A stretch of 64,000 nt of DNA from Paenalicyclobacillus mengziensis (GCF_017298635.1 NZ_CP071182.1:3510001-3574000), one strand, 5' to 3'. Positions 34,204 through 43,273 are shown, counted from the first letter of the stretch. Numbers and translations: made by a program. Notes: generated from the letters alone by a model not told the origin.

Positions 34204-35162
34204 GATGTGACCACCGCCTTTTGCTTTAACCAATCCTCGGCCATAGAAGTGTCCGTTAACCGCAGGAACAATTCTTCAACGTTGGTTTCATGTTCGAAGA
34301 ACTGACGGACCGAAACCCCATGGCGAATCAGCGAGTCAAGCAGGCAGGCTTGTTGGTCTACAGTTCCTCCGTAAAAGACCTCCACATAATCTTTCTGGAG
34401 ATGATAGTTCAGCACGTGTGCGTCTCCCCTCAAGGCCGCCTCGAAGGACGCCCTTGGGCCTGTACCGACGATGTGCAGTGTCCGATACGCCGTAGTATGG
34501 TTTTTCAGGACGTTCACGGAGGCTACAGCCATCATCTCACCGGCGCGCATGATGCCAATTTCATCTGCCACTTCTACCAGCTCGGTCAAAATATGCGACG
34601 TCATCAAGATGGTCTTGCCCATTTCTTTCAGCCGTTGGAGAACCGACCGCAGCTCGATGCGTGACCTGGGATCGAGCCCAGAAGCGGGTTCGTCAAGAAG
34701 AAGTACAGGCGGATCGTGCATGAGGCACCTCGCGACCTCCAGACGCTGCTGCATTCCCCGAGACAGCGTGTTGACATAGGCGTCACGTTTTTCTGTAAGG
34801 CCAACCCATTCTAGGTATTCATCGCACCGACGACGTGCCACATCGCGGGGGACCTTATAGCAATCCGCATAAAACAGCAGATATTCCTCACACCGAATGT
34901 CATCAAAGACACCAAATGCGTCTGGCATGTAGCCAATCGAGCGGCGTACGCCAACAGGTTCATGCGTGACCTCAAACCCATTGATGTAGGCCTTACCAGA
35001 GGACGGGGTCGTAAGCGTCACAAGCATCGACAAAGCCGTCGTCTTACCCGCACCGTTTTCCCCCACAATACCGTATACAGTTCCCTGCCTGACATTTAGG
35101 TTCAGACCGTTCACGACGATGTTCTTTCCGTATTTTTTACAAAGGTTCTGGGTCGAAATCAT
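34200..35162 (-). CDS. ABC transporter ATP-binding protein
   Basis: 320 aa. Walker A GENGAGKTT near residues 34-42, Q-loop region YMPDAFG, ABC signature LSRGMQQRLE near 137 and Walker B VLLLDEPASGLD near 156, followed by the switch histidine TSHI. A C-terminal domain of about 100 residues follows. It overlaps the preceding gene (ATGA) and the permease gene, so the three proteins are made in fixed ratio. Class resembles ABC-2 export or gliding-type (Gld/Nos) ATPases; substrate unknown. Confidence 0.92.
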   Translation of the reverse strand: MISTQNLCKKYGKNIVVNGLNLNVRQGTVYGIVGENGAGKTTALSMLVTLTTPSSGKAYINGFEVTHEPVGVRRSIGYMPDAFGVFDDIRCEEYLLFYADCYKVPRDVARRRCDEYLEWVGLTEKRDAYVNTLSRGMQQRLEVARCLMHDPPVLLLDEPASGLDPRSRIELRSVLQRLKEMGKTILMTSHILTELVEVADEIGIMRAGEMMAVASVNVLKNHTTAYRTLHIVGTGPRASFEAALRGDAHVLNYHLQKDYVEVFYGGTVDQQACLLDSLIRHGVSVRQFFEHETNVEELFLRLTDTSMAEDWLKQKAVVTS

Positions 35163-37186
35163 TGAATGGTCACCCCTATCGACGGGTAAATCGTCACCTT
35201 GCCAAACTCACGAACCAGTACCAGACTGTGGTCTGAAGAAGTACGTAAATCACTGACCACGGAAGCCAGACCCGGTGTTCTGTCGGTGGTGGTGGCAATC
35301 ATCATGACGTCTGTCGTATCCGTGGACCCATGCATCAAGTTTGTTTCGGCAACAAAGTTGCTCAGTGATCGGCCAATGCCTCTTGTCAGGTCGTGGTTAT
35401 ACGCGCTGTAGGCCGTCAGGTATGATCCGCTTGCAGACGCGACCACGGTCGTCTTCCCAATCGTAATCACGGTGCCTGGTGTCATGTCTCCGACCTCAAC
35501 CAGTTTTCCGTTCCAACAAAGTGCCACATCATGCAGTTCATATGGTGTATCGTTGCGGACAATCCCCGACAAATGTTTGGATGTGGACCACAGTTGCAAA
35601 TCTACCTGACCCTGGTTCAGTACAGCACCAGACGAAATCACATCGTGTACGGTCCAACGTCCAACCTGTGGATAGTGGACGACCGTAAATGTCCCATGGT
35701 AGACCGTTGCAGAATTCAGTGAGTGAATGTCCGACTGGGACAATGGTAGCACCATCATTTGGCCGCTGCTCGAGACATCCACCGGACTAATTGACGGCGA
35801 CATAAAACTGCGAACGCCATACCCCTCCGCGGTGCCGTCGCCAACGAGATCAAAAACACCCACTCCTTCGGTCAGAAGACCCTGTGGTCTTTCCTTGACG
35901 CCAAAACTGTACATGCCAAGGGTTGTCAACAGGCTGATGAGCGGTAGTACAATCCAGGCCCATGGCTCGACACGAAATCGCCGTAAGACGATAAACAAGA
36001 TGGGGCCGACAAACGCTGCGTAAACCACAAAGATGACCGCCCAAAACGGTAAAGACGGCACCCGAAGTGGTGCCAGAACCGCACTGGCTGATGCGAGACT
36101 GTCGAGAGGTTGTGCCGTAAGCTTCGGCGGTAACGCACTTTGCGGTTGGTCCGTCGCCCGCCCCAACAGCTGTGTCCAGAGCGAAGTGTTATTCGACCAG
36201 GAAATCAATGACGACTCCGTCGGGGTAAAGGCTGTTTGCACAACCGTGCCTCGGCCAACTGAAAGCGCCGCGATGAGCGGGGTCGTACCATTACCAGCCC
36301 ACACGTGGGCCTCCGATCGGGCACCAGCTACACTCACTCCGACAGGCTTCGGAGGAGCCGAAGCCGTGCCGGCAAAATGCGCGAACAGTGCACCAGGTGC
36401 GTTGTGTGATGGCCCGGCAAGTAAAGGTAAAATGCGAGCCTCCCACGCTGGTGGTGACGGACTTGTCCCGGTCACGAGCAAAAGCCCACCAAGTTTTACC
36501 CACTCGAGCAGTCCTTCCCGATGTGCAGTATTCATGTCCGCGAGTTCGTCCGGAGAAGCGACGACGGCGGTCAGAGACTGTAAGAGGTTGGCGTTGGTTG
36601 GTAAGGAATTCGCTCCAAAGGTCATTGGCAGCACAGGCAGACCGCCCGCACCGTCAGTACTTCCCGTCAGAAATTGGGCGGCTTCCGCTCGTCCGGACAG
36701 GACCCCAACAAAAGCAACCTTACCGAGTTCATTCCCAGACAGTCTCGTTTGCGCCACAACCTCGTTGTTCACGAGGCAATCTACAACAGCATTGCTGTAG
36801 ACGACCCATCCTGGTACGGATATTTCACGTGTGGTGACGCGTCCACGCTCGAGTGGCACGCTCCACTCCAGCGCTCCCGCAGCATTCCGGGTGGCATCAA
36901 AAGCAGCGTTCACCTGGACACTCACGACAGCACTTGCAGTCAAAGACACATTATCAAAGCGTAACTCCACAGGGACCCAGCCGTACCGGTCGTAAAAGCC
37001 ATTGAGCCCAACGACAGCGCTCATTCGTGGACCGCTGGCAGCTTGTACTTGTGAGTAAGGTGCTCCATATAAGACGGTTGCCATAAAGGTAATGAGAGCG
37101 AGCAGATACGCCATGAAACGTCCATACCTTGCCCGTCCATGATACTTATTGCGGAAGGGGCCTTGCCATGTCAATTTGCGTTTCAC
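35159..37186 (-). CDS. Large exported membrane-anchored protein of an ABC module
   Basis: 675 aa. An N-terminal hydrophobic segment (about 25-47) ends in QVQAASG and looks like a signal peptide. Residues 50-380 are extracytoplasmic and beta-rich. Two membrane helices follow at about 385-430 around VVYAAFVGPILFIVLRRF, then a second beta-rich domain of about 230 residues. A similar arrangement (exoprotein + ATPase + permease, as in GldG-type modules) occurs widely in Bacilli. GTG start with GGGAGA. No enzyme motif is visible; it may be the substrate-handling or regulatory part. Confidence 0.75.
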   Translation of the reverse strand: MKRKLTWQGPFRNKYHGRARYGRFMAYLLALITFMATVLYGAPYSQVQAASGPRMSAVVGLNGFYDRYGWVPVELRFDNVSLTASAVVSVQVNAAFDATRNAAGALEWSVPLERGRVTTREISVPGWVVYSNAVVDCLVNNEVVAQTRLSGNELGKVAFVGVLSGRAEAAQFLTGSTDGAGGLPVLPMTFGANSLPTNANLLQSLTAVVASPDELADMNTAHREGLLEWVKLGGLLLVTGTSPSPPAWEARILPLLAGPSHNAPGALFAHFAGTASAPPKPVGVSVAGARSEAHVWAGNGTTPLIAALSVGRGTVVQTAFTPTESSLISWSNNTSLWTQLLGRATDQPQSALPPKLTAQPLDSLASASAVLAPLRVPSLPFWAVIFVVYAAFVGPILFIVLRRFRVEPWAWIVLPLISLLTTLGMYSFGVKERPQGLLTEGVGVFDLVGDGTAEGYGVRSFMSPSISPVDVSSSGQMMVLPLSQSDIHSLNSATVYHGTFTVVHYPQVGRWTVHDVISSGAVLNQGQVDLQLWSTSKHLSGIVRNDTPYELHDVALCWNGKLVEVGDMTPGTVITIGKTTVVASASGSYLTAYSAYNHDLTRGIGRSLSNFVAETNLMHGSTDTTDVMMIATTTDRTPGLASVVSDLRTSSDHSLVLVREFGKVTIYPSIGVTIQ

Positions 37187-37254
37187 TCTCCCGTCCGCTT
37201 TCGCGCCAGTCTACTCAAGTCATCGTTCGTTCTGTGTAGATTGTGCGGTCCATG

Positions 37255-37302
37255 CACCGTTCGGTCCATTCACCGTTCGTTCCGTGCACCGTTCGTTCCG
37301 TG
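37255..37302. repeat. 16-bp tandem repeat, three copies
   Basis: CACCGTTCG(T/G)TCC(G/A)T(G/T) repeats at 37255, 37271 and 37287; the last two copies are identical. A related copy (CATCGTTCGTTCTGTG) lies at 37221. They sit in the divergent spacer between the exoprotein gene and moaA. Confidence 0.9.
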
Positions 37303-37411
37303 CACATCATCCTGCCATCTTGTCTACGTTTCTACGTATGAATTGTACCGTTTCTGACAACCCTTGACCAACTGTTTGCAAGTAGCCACGTTTTTAACGG
37401 TCCTTTTCCGA

Positions 37412-37440
37412 CTGTCAACTCGCCTTGTTTAAGGTACAAT
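37412..37440 (+). promoter_or_regulatory. Probable moaA promoter
   Basis: CTGTCA (37412-37417), a 17-nt spacer and TACAAT (37435-37440). The -10 is good, the -35 weak (4 of 6). It places the start about 20 nt ahead of the AGGAGGT site of moaA. Confidence 0.5.
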
Positions 37441-37466
37441 AAGTTGAAAGATGAGGAGGTTTGTCT

Positions 37467-38513
37467 ATGTCGCCTTCATTTGATGCAACATCCAATGAGC
37501 CAAAACCGCTCTCAGACACACTCGGGCGGGGACTTGTCGACCTCCGAATTTCTGTGACCGACCGGTGTAACTTTCGTTGTCAATATTGCATGCCAAAGGA
37601 AGTATTCGGTCCGGATTTTGCTTTCCTACCACACGAAGACCTTCTGACCTTTGAAGAGATTACCCGACTCGCCAGCGTCTTTGCCCGAGCTGGGGTTAAG
37701 AAGCTCCGTGTTACAGGCGGTGAACCACTGCTCCGGAGAGACCTTGAGCAATTAATTGCAATGCTTGCGGGTATTGAAGGCATCGAAGACATCGCACTCA
37801 CGACGAACGGTTCGCTTCTAACGCCGAAACGCGCAAAACAGCTCAAGGACGCAGGGCTACACAGAGTTACGGTCAGCCTCGATTCGTTGCGTGATGAGGT
37901 ATTTATGGCTATGAACGATGTGCGCTTTCCGGTGAGTAAGGTGCTTTCGGCTATTAATGCAGCACAATTGGCAGGATTGTCACCTGTGAAAATCAATATG
38001 GTTGTAAAGCGTGGTGTCAATGATGAGGATGTCATAGAAATGGCCAAACACTTCCGTGGTACCGGTCACATCATCCGATTCATTGAATACATGGACGTCG
38101 GGAACAGCAATGGCTGGCGTATGAATGACGTCGTTTCAGCAAGCGAGATCCTCGAGAAAATTCACCAGCGCTGGCCTCTACACGCGATTGCTCCACGACG
38201 ACCTGGTGAGGTAGCGACCCGTTATCTGTACGACGACGGCCAAGGTGAAATTGGTGTCATCGCTTCTGTAACGCGCGCTTTCTGCGGCAGTTGTACGAGA
38301 GCTCGTTTGTCTCCTGAAGGCCAACTCTTCACATGTTTGTTCAGCGGGCACGGCCATGACTTCCGCGAGCGACTTCGACGGGGAGAGTCAGATGAGCAAC
38401 TATACGACTTCATAACGGGAATTTGGCGTAGTCGCAACGACCGTTACTCGGAACTTCGAACGGAAGCAACCGGCCGCCGCAAAAAAGTTGAGATGTCCCA
38501 CATCGGCGGATAG
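37467..38513 (+). CDS. moaA: GTP 3',8-cyclase MoaA
   Basis: Radical SAM enzyme that, with MoaC, turns GTP into cyclic pyranopterin monophosphate, the first step of molybdenum cofactor synthesis. The 348-aa protein has the CNFRCQYC cluster motif near residue 36, VTGGEPLLR near 88, a second cluster in CGSCTRARLSPEG with a third cysteine in LFTCLF, and the C-terminal double glycine (HIGG) needed for activity. ATG 37467 has AGGAGGT 7 nt upstream. No other moa or moe gene is in the window. Confidence 0.95.
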   Translation: MSPSFDATSNEPKPLSDTLGRGLVDLRISVTDRCNFRCQYCMPKEVFGPDFAFLPHEDLLTFEEITRLASVFARAGVKKLRVTGGEPLLRRDLEQLIAMLAGIEGIEDIALTTNGSLLTPKRAKQLKDAGLHRVTVSLDSLRDEVFMAMNDVRFPVSKVLSAINAAQLAGLSPVKINMVVKRGVNDEDVIEMAKHFRGTGHIIRFIEYMDVGNSNGWRMNDVVSASEILEKIHQRWPLHAIAPRRPGEVATRYLYDDGQGEIGVIASVTRAFCGSCTRARLSPEGQLFTCLFSGHGHDFRERLRRGESDEQLYDFITGIWRSRNDRYSELRTEATGRRKKVEMSHIGG

Positions 38514-38566
38514 CGGATAAGCCAACCGACGGGTACGTCAAAGGACCGGTGCACGGAGAGACGGAA

Positions 38567-38607
38567 ACACCAGAGGACGGATACACCAGAGGACGGATAC
38601 ACCAGGG
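38567..38607. repeat. 16-bp tandem repeat after moaA
   Basis: ACACCAGAGGACGGAT occurs exactly at 38567-38582 and 38583-38598, followed by 7-9 bp of a third copy. Non-coding. Confidence 0.9.
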
Positions 38608-38769
38608 CTTTATAGTCAGCGTCATCCGTGGCTGTTCGAGTACTTTGGCTCCGCCTCGGCATCTAGCGTATCGGCATCAGTGGAGTGTTCGGAGCCAACG
38701 CCGTAGAGGTACGATGAACATCATCTTGAACAACACAACAGGGTTGAGGAAGCGGCGTTTTCTTCTTGT

Positions 38770-38993
38770 AATAACGCGCTGAGAATAACACGCTGTGGAA
38801 GCGTTATTGGCATGGAACTTCCCGTGGTCGGCAAGAAATAACGCGTTGTGGAAGCGTTAAGTTCTCGGTTTTCACAAATAGCGCGCTGTGGAAGCGTTAT
38901 TCCGATCCGTTCACACAATAACGCGCCAGGAGCGCGTTATTTCCACTGAACCTGTTTCGCGCAAGGTTAAATAACGCGTTTACAGCTCGTTAT
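38770..38993. repeat. Array of five AATAACGC hairpins between moaA and fabG
   Basis: Five imperfect palindromes of about 25 bp: 38784-38808, 38837-38860, 38877-38901, 38917-38941 and 38970-38993, plus a half copy at 38770. The general form is AATAACGCG-N8-CGCGTTATT; three share the loop side CTGTGGAAGCG or GTTGTGGAAGCG. Start-to-start distances are 53, 40, 40 and 53 bp. The copies differ in one arm while often keeping pairing. They lie in the convergent spacer between moaA and the FabG-like gene; no gene or T-run is associated. Confidence 0.88.
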
Positions 38994-39097
38994 GCACGAA
39001 GGTCCAACAAAGACCCAACAAAGACCATCAGGTGCGGCAGCGGTGAAAAGGTCAACAGGACACCTTTTGTCGTCTCAGAATCCGGGGGGTTTCTCGA

Positions 39098-39209
39098 CAG
39101 CTTGAGGCAGATTTCAATGGGATTATCCATTGAAACTGCCCCTCTTCAAGCTGCCTTCTTGCTACCCCTCTTGAAGCTACCCCTCTTGAAGCTGCCTTCT
39201 TGTTCCCGA
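39098..39209. repeat. Large hairpin plus direct repeats at the end of the acyl-CoA operon
   Basis: CAGCTTGAGGCAG-TTTCAATGG (39098-39120) pairs with CCATTGAAACTGCC-CTCTTCAAGCTG (39127-39153) over a 6-nt loop. It is followed by repeats of CCCCTCTTGAAGCT(G/A) with CCTTCTTG. It probably ends or protects the 3' end of the minus-strand operon; there is no T-run. Confidence 0.7.
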
Positions 39210-39968
39210 TTAACGAGGACCGCCTGCAATGTAAATTACTTGTCCGGAAACATAGCTTGCATCTTCGCTGACGAGAAACGCCACCACGTTGGCAATGTCT
39301 TCTGGCTTTCCGACGCGCCGCAGCGGAATTTGCTCAGCGGCCATTTTCTTGAAGGCTTCAGGGTCGACACCGACCCGTTCGGCCGTCGCCTTCGTCATGT
39401 CCGTATCAATAAAGCCAGGTGCGACTGCGTTCACGTTGATGTTGAACGGTCCGAGTTCAATCGCAAGCGTGCGGGTAAATCCTTGCAGACCCATCTTCGC
39501 CGCAGAGTAGTTGGCCTGACCGCGGTTGCCAAGTGCGCTGGTGCTGCTGGTGTTGACAATCTTGCCGTACTTTTGATTGACCATGTAGGTTTGAGCCGCT
39601 CGACTGCAGAGAAATGCACCCTTGAGGTGAACATTCATGACCATGTCCCAGTCGGATTCGGTCATCTTGAACAAGAGGTTGTCCCGGATGACACCGGCGT
39701 TGTTTACGAGAATGTCAAGCCTTCCAAAGTCTGCAACAATCTTTTTCACGGCCTCATCGACTTGCTCTGCTTGGCTGACATCACAGCCAATTCCGACCGC
39801 CGTACCTCCTGCTTCTTGAATTGCCGCTACGGTCGTTTGCGTGTCTGCTTCACGAAGATCGATCACAGCAACCTTCGCACCGTCCTGCGCGAGGCGTTGG
39901 GCTGTGGCCGCACCAATCCCGCGTCCGGCACCTGTGACCATTGCTACTCTACCCGTTAAGTTTCCCAT
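39210..39968 (-). CDS. FabG-like short-chain dehydrogenase/reductase
   Basis: 252-aa SDR with GAGRGIG nucleotide motif near residue 13, NNAGV near 88, the catalytic S (NTSSTSA), YSAAKMG and IDTDMT. It resembles 3-oxoacyl-ACP/acetoacetyl-CoA reductases. GAGGAGG precedes the ATG. It is the last gene of the nine-gene acyl-CoA operon, 107 bp after the kinase gene, so a 3-hydroxyacyl-CoA dehydrogenase role is the natural reading rather than fatty acid synthesis. Confidence 0.85.
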   Translation of the reverse strand: MGNLTGRVAMVTGAGRGIGAATAQRLAQDGAKVAVIDLREADTQTTVAAIQEAGGTAVGIGCDVSQAEQVDEAVKKIVADFGRLDILVNNAGVIRDNLLFKMTESDWDMVMNVHLKGAFLCSRAAQTYMVNQKYGKIVNTSSTSALGNRGQANYSAAKMGLQGFTRTLAIELGPFNINVNAVAPGFIDTDMTKATAERVGVDPEAFKKMAAEQIPLRRVGKPEDIANVVAFLVSEDASYVSGQVIYIAGGPR

Positions 39969-40075
39969 TATTTCTCCTCCTCAAATTCACATTCATCATA
40001 GCAACCATTTCTCACCATATACCGGAGAAAATGGACATTTCAAAGCGTATCCCAGAGAGAATGGACATCCGCAAC

Positions 40076-41131
40076 TCAGCCAAGGTCCACGGCGTATTCA
40101 ATGAGTCCGCGCGCCACATCGCCGAGTTCAGCAAAGCGCTCGTCCTTCGTTTGGCCCCGCTGCCAACGGTAATAGATCTGTTGGCAGATGACCGCAACCT
40201 TAAACGTCGCGAACATCTGGTAGTACCTGATATTACTGACATCACGCCCCGTGAATTTGGCGTAGGTTTCAATCATGTCGGCGCGCGTTGCCGCACCTCG
40301 CATGTGCTCGAGGCCGCCGGAAAAGTGCAGCATCGCATCCGAGTCACCCGGCTGTGCCCAATAGGAGAGTGTTGTCGCAAGGTCCGTCAACGGATCGCCA
40401 ACGGTCGCCATCTCCCAATCAACAACTGCAACCACTTCGCCCGGGTTATCCGGTGAAAGCAACATGTTGTTCAGCTTGAGGTCATTGTGAACGATGGTTG
40501 GCGCCGAAGACACTGGGATATGGGATGAGAGTTTTTGCTTGACCTCATCGGCAGCAGAAATTTCGTCTGTCTTCGCACGCTCATACCGGGTTATCCACCC
40601 ATGAACCTGGCGCTCCAGGTAACCTTCCGGATGCACCCATTCGCCAAGCTGTGTTGTCTCATAGTCAATCTCATGTAATTTCGCGAGCGTTTGTATCTGA
40701 GACAAGGACACCTTTCGCACAAGCTCCGGAGTAGAGTCGTACACGTCCGGCCACTCCCGGTCGACAACAATTCCCCTTCGCCGCTCCATGATTTGGAACG
40801 GCGCTCCAATCACATCATCGTCTTCGCAAAAGAGAATCGGTTTTGGCGCGAGTGGAAATACAGGGTGAACCGCGCAGAGCACCCGGAACTCACGACCCAT
40901 GTCATGCGCTTTGGCTGCAACGGGACCGAGTGGGGCCCGACGCAGGACCACCTCTGTCTGACCGCTCCTGATGAGATACGTCAGGTTTGAGTGACCGGCA
41001 GCAAACTGCAGAATTTCTACATCGTCTGTGAACATGTCCGGTAACGCTTTGCGAAGGTAACGGCCCAGTCTCTCGACGCTCAGTCCTTCACCTGTGCGTA
41101 CAGCGATAAGCTCTGTGTGATGGGTACCCAC
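40076..41131 (-). CDS. APH/ACAD10-11 kinase-domain-like phosphotransferase
   Basis: 351-aa aminoglycoside phosphotransferase-fold kinase. It shows FAAGHSNLTYLI (ATP loop), VLRRAPLGP (conserved lysine-like region), the catalytic VHNDLKLNNML near 213-223 and the metal-binding VDWEMATVGDP near 235-245, plus YYQMFATFKVAVICQQIYYR, a segment typical of the ACAD10/ACAD11 kinase domain. In mammals and in LvaA of Pseudomonas this domain phosphorylates the 4-hydroxy group of an acyl-CoA. It sits four genes after an ACAD11-type dehydrogenase in the same operon. GTG start with AAGGAGGTGG. Confidence 0.85.
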   Translation of the reverse strand: MGTHHTELIAVRTGEGLSVERLGRYLRKALPDMFTDDVEILQFAAGHSNLTYLIRSGQTEVVLRRAPLGPVAAKAHDMGREFRVLCAVHPVFPLAPKPILFCEDDDVIGAPFQIMERRRGIVVDREWPDVYDSTPELVRKVSLSQIQTLAKLHEIDYETTQLGEWVHPEGYLERQVHGWITRYERAKTDEISAADEVKQKLSSHIPVSSAPTIVHNDLKLNNMLLSPDNPGEVVAVVDWEMATVGDPLTDLATTLSYWAQPGDSDAMLHFSGGLEHMRGAATRADMIETYAKFTGRDVSNIRYYQMFATFKVAVICQQIYYRWQRGQTKDERFAELGDVARGLIEYAVDLG

Positions 41132-41146
41132 TGTTCCACCTCCTTG

Positions 41147-41563
41147 TCAAATTGCGTAGGTGGTAAACTCCGCATCTCCGGTGACGACGCGGTCTCCCTT
41201 ATCGGTCTCAGCCCAGATGTCTGCAAAGACACGTTGACCCAATGACTCGGCCTCCACCTTGGTCACCTGACCAGCGCAGGTAATCGTGTCCCCGGGGCGA
41301 ACCATCCCCTTGAACCGGACCCCAAAGTCTACCAGTGTACCGTCCTCGCCAACGATGTCCGTCAACATTTGTCCAACAAAAGCCATCGTCAGCATCCCGT
41401 GCGCGATGACGCCACCGAGCCCTGCTTTGACAGCAAACTCCTCAACAGTGTGAATGGGATTAAAGTCGCCAGACGCGCCCGAATACATCACCAGCTGCGT
41501 CTTCGTAATGGGTGGCTTCGTTAAGGACTTTAGCATCTCGCCCTCTGTAAACTGGTGAGCCAT
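41147..41563 (-). CDS. MaoC-type (R)-enoyl-CoA hydratase subunit
   Basis: 138-aa hotdog-fold protein. The hydratase 2 motif is complete: SGDFNPIH (Asp and His catalytic) near residues 30-37, then GVIAHGMLTMAF. It is 18 bp downstream of a MaoC-N-like gene. In mycobacteria and other actinobacteria such pairs form a heteromeric hydratase where only this half is catalytic. GAAGGAGG site before the ATG. Confidence 0.88.
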   Translation of the reverse strand: MAHQFTEGEMLKSLTKPPITKTQLVMYSGASGDFNPIHTVEEFAVKAGLGGVIAHGMLTMAFVGQMLTDIVGEDGTLVDFGVRFKGMVRPGDTITCAGQVTKVEAESLGQRVFADIWAETDKGDRVVTGDAEFTTYAI

Positions 41564-41581
41564 ATCTCCTGCCTCCTTCCT

Positions 41582-42022
41582 TTACGCACCTCGGTAGATG
41601 ATGGTGGACTTTGTTGTCACAACTGGGTTTCCTGACTCGTCTTGTGCCATCTGTTCGTATACGAGGAACGTCATGTTGCCAAGCGATCCGCTCTTTTCGA
41701 ACACGTCCACCAGCCTGCGTGAGCAATAAAGCACATCTCCGGCAAAAATCGGGCGATAGTAGTGAAACCGTTCATCGCCATGAATGAGGCCCTTTGTCTC
41801 GAACTCGAGGCCCTCAATCGTCCCAAAGTCAAAGGTTCGTGCAAAAGTAGGCGGAGCAATCATTCTTCCATACCGGCTCATCTTGGCAGCTTCTTCGTTT
41901 ACGTAGAGGGGGTTTTTATCGCCAATCGCCTCTGCAAACTTCCTGATGGCTCCCTTTTCGACTTCGTTTTTTACGGGCCTTGACGGTCTGTCAACAAATT
42001 CCCGGAAATCTTCCAGTGTCAT
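41582..42022 (-). CDS. FAS1/MaoC-N-type dehydratase partner subunit
   Basis: 146 aa with the MaoC_dehydrat_N fold: IRKFAEAIGDKNPLYVNEEAAK near 26-47 and APPTFARTF near 56. The active-site aspartate/histidine pair of the true hydratase is not present, so it is probably the structural half that pairs with the following gene. The stop codon is 4 bp after the upstream dehydrogenase gene, so the genes are tightly linked. Confidence 0.85.
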   Translation of the reverse strand: MTLEDFREFVDRPSRPVKNEVEKGAIRKFAEAIGDKNPLYVNEEAAKMSRYGRMIAPPTFARTFDFGTIEGLEFETKGLIHGDERFHYYRPIFAGDVLYCSRRLVDVFEKSGSLGNMTFLVYEQMAQDESGNPVVTTKSTIIYRGA

Positions 42023-42026
42023 ACAA

Positions 42027-43238
42027 TCACTCCTTCTTGAACGACTTCAGTTCCATCCTTGCGATGGAATCGCGATGAACTTCGTCTGGACCGTCAGCAA
42101 GCCGCAGCGTCCGAACGTTGGCCCAAGCGGCTGCAAGTGGGAAGTCGTCGCTGACGCCTGCACCGCCAAACGCCTGAATGGCCCTATCAATGACACGCAG
42201 GGCAACGTTTGGCGCGACGACTTTAATCATGGCGATCTCCTTGCGAGCCGCCTTGTTGCCAACCGTGTCCATCATGTAGGCTGCCTTGAGGGTCAGGAGT
42301 CTTGCCTGCTCAATCTCAATCCGTGAGTCGGCTATCCACTCCCGGATGACCCCTTGGTCCGCCAATCGCTTGCCGAAAGCAACGCGGTTTGATACGCGTT
42401 CAATCATCAGCTCAAGGGCTCGTTCCGCAATCCCAATCGAGCGCATACAGTGGTGAATGCGACCAGGACCAAGCCTCCCCTGAGCAATGGCAAACCCTTT
42501 CCCTTCGCCCCAGATGATGTTTTCTGCAGGGACGCGTACGTTTGTGTAGGAGATTTCGGCGTGACCATGAGGAGCGTGATCGTACCCAAACACATTGACG
42601 ATGCGCTCAATCTTGACACCTGGGGTGTCAAGCGGAACGAGAATCATCGATTGCTGCTCATGACGAGGAGCGGCCGGGTCCGTTTTTCCCATCACAATGG
42701 CAATTTTACAGCGGGGATCGCCACCTCCGGACGACCACCACTTCCGCCCATTGATGACATATTCATCTCCGTCGCGAACAATGCTCGCTTGAATATTGGT
42801 AGCGTCAGAAGATGCAACGTCTGGTTCCGTCATCGAGAAACAAGAACGGATAGAACCGTCGAGGAGCGGCAGCAGCCATTCTCGTTGTTGGTCCTCATTC
42901 CCATACTGGACGAGGACTTCCATGTTCCCTGTGTCTGGGGCATTGCAATTGAATACCTCAGGGGCAATCGGCGACCGCCCCATGATTTCAGCGAGTGGCG
43001 CGTATTCAAGGTTGGTGAGTCCAGCACCGTACTGTTTGTCAGGCAAAAACAGATTCCAGAGTCCTTGTGCTTTGGCCTGGGCTTTCATCTCCTCCATAAC
43101 AGGGGGGATTTGCCACCGCGAAGGGGCTGATTTCAACTGCTCCTCAAATACTTTTTCGTTCGGAAGTACAACCTCGTCCATGAATGCATTCAACTGTGCC
43201 TGCAGTGCTTTGACTTTCGCTGACGGCTCAAAGTCCAC
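42027..43238 (-). CDS. ACAD11-like acyl-CoA dehydrogenase
   Basis: 403-aa flavoprotein. It carries residues characteristic of the ACAD10/ACAD11 group: [14 protein letters not shown] near 118, [20 protein letters not shown] near 166-185, [27 protein letters not shown] and [14 protein letters not shown] near 259. At the position where short-chain enzymes have YEGTSEIQ with a catalytic glutamate, this one reads ADGPDEVH, so Asp replaces Glu. GTG start with GGAGATGG. The cognate kinase lies three genes downstream; in animals both are one polypeptide. Confidence 0.9.
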   Translation of the reverse strand: MDFEPSAKVKALQAQLNAFMDEVVLPNEKVFEEQLKSAPSRWQIPPVMEEMKAQAKAQGLWNLFLPDKQYGAGLTNLEYAPLAEIMGRSPIAPEVFNCNAPDTGNMEVLVQYGNEDQQREWLLPLLDGSIRSCFSMTEPDVASSDATNIQASIVRDGDEYVINGRKWWSSGGGDPRCKIAIVMGKTDPAAPRHEQQSMILVPLDTPGVKIERIVNVFGYDHAPHGHAEISYTNVRVPAENIIWGEGKGFAIAQGRLGPGRIHHCMRSIGIAERALELMIERVSNRVAFGKRLADQGVIREWIADSRIEIEQARLLTLKAAYMMDTVGNKAARKEIAMIKVVAPNVALRVIDRAIQAFGGAGVSDDFPLAAAWANVRTLRLADGPDEVHRDSIARMELKSFKKE

Positions 43239-43273
43239 GTTGGTCCATCTCCTGTCTCGTCCTGATGGGTAGG

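Noticed and set aside
38770..38993. CRISPR array
   Set aside because: Repeats are imperfect palindromes that differ from each other, the gaps are 15-28 bp and unequal, and no cas gene is near.
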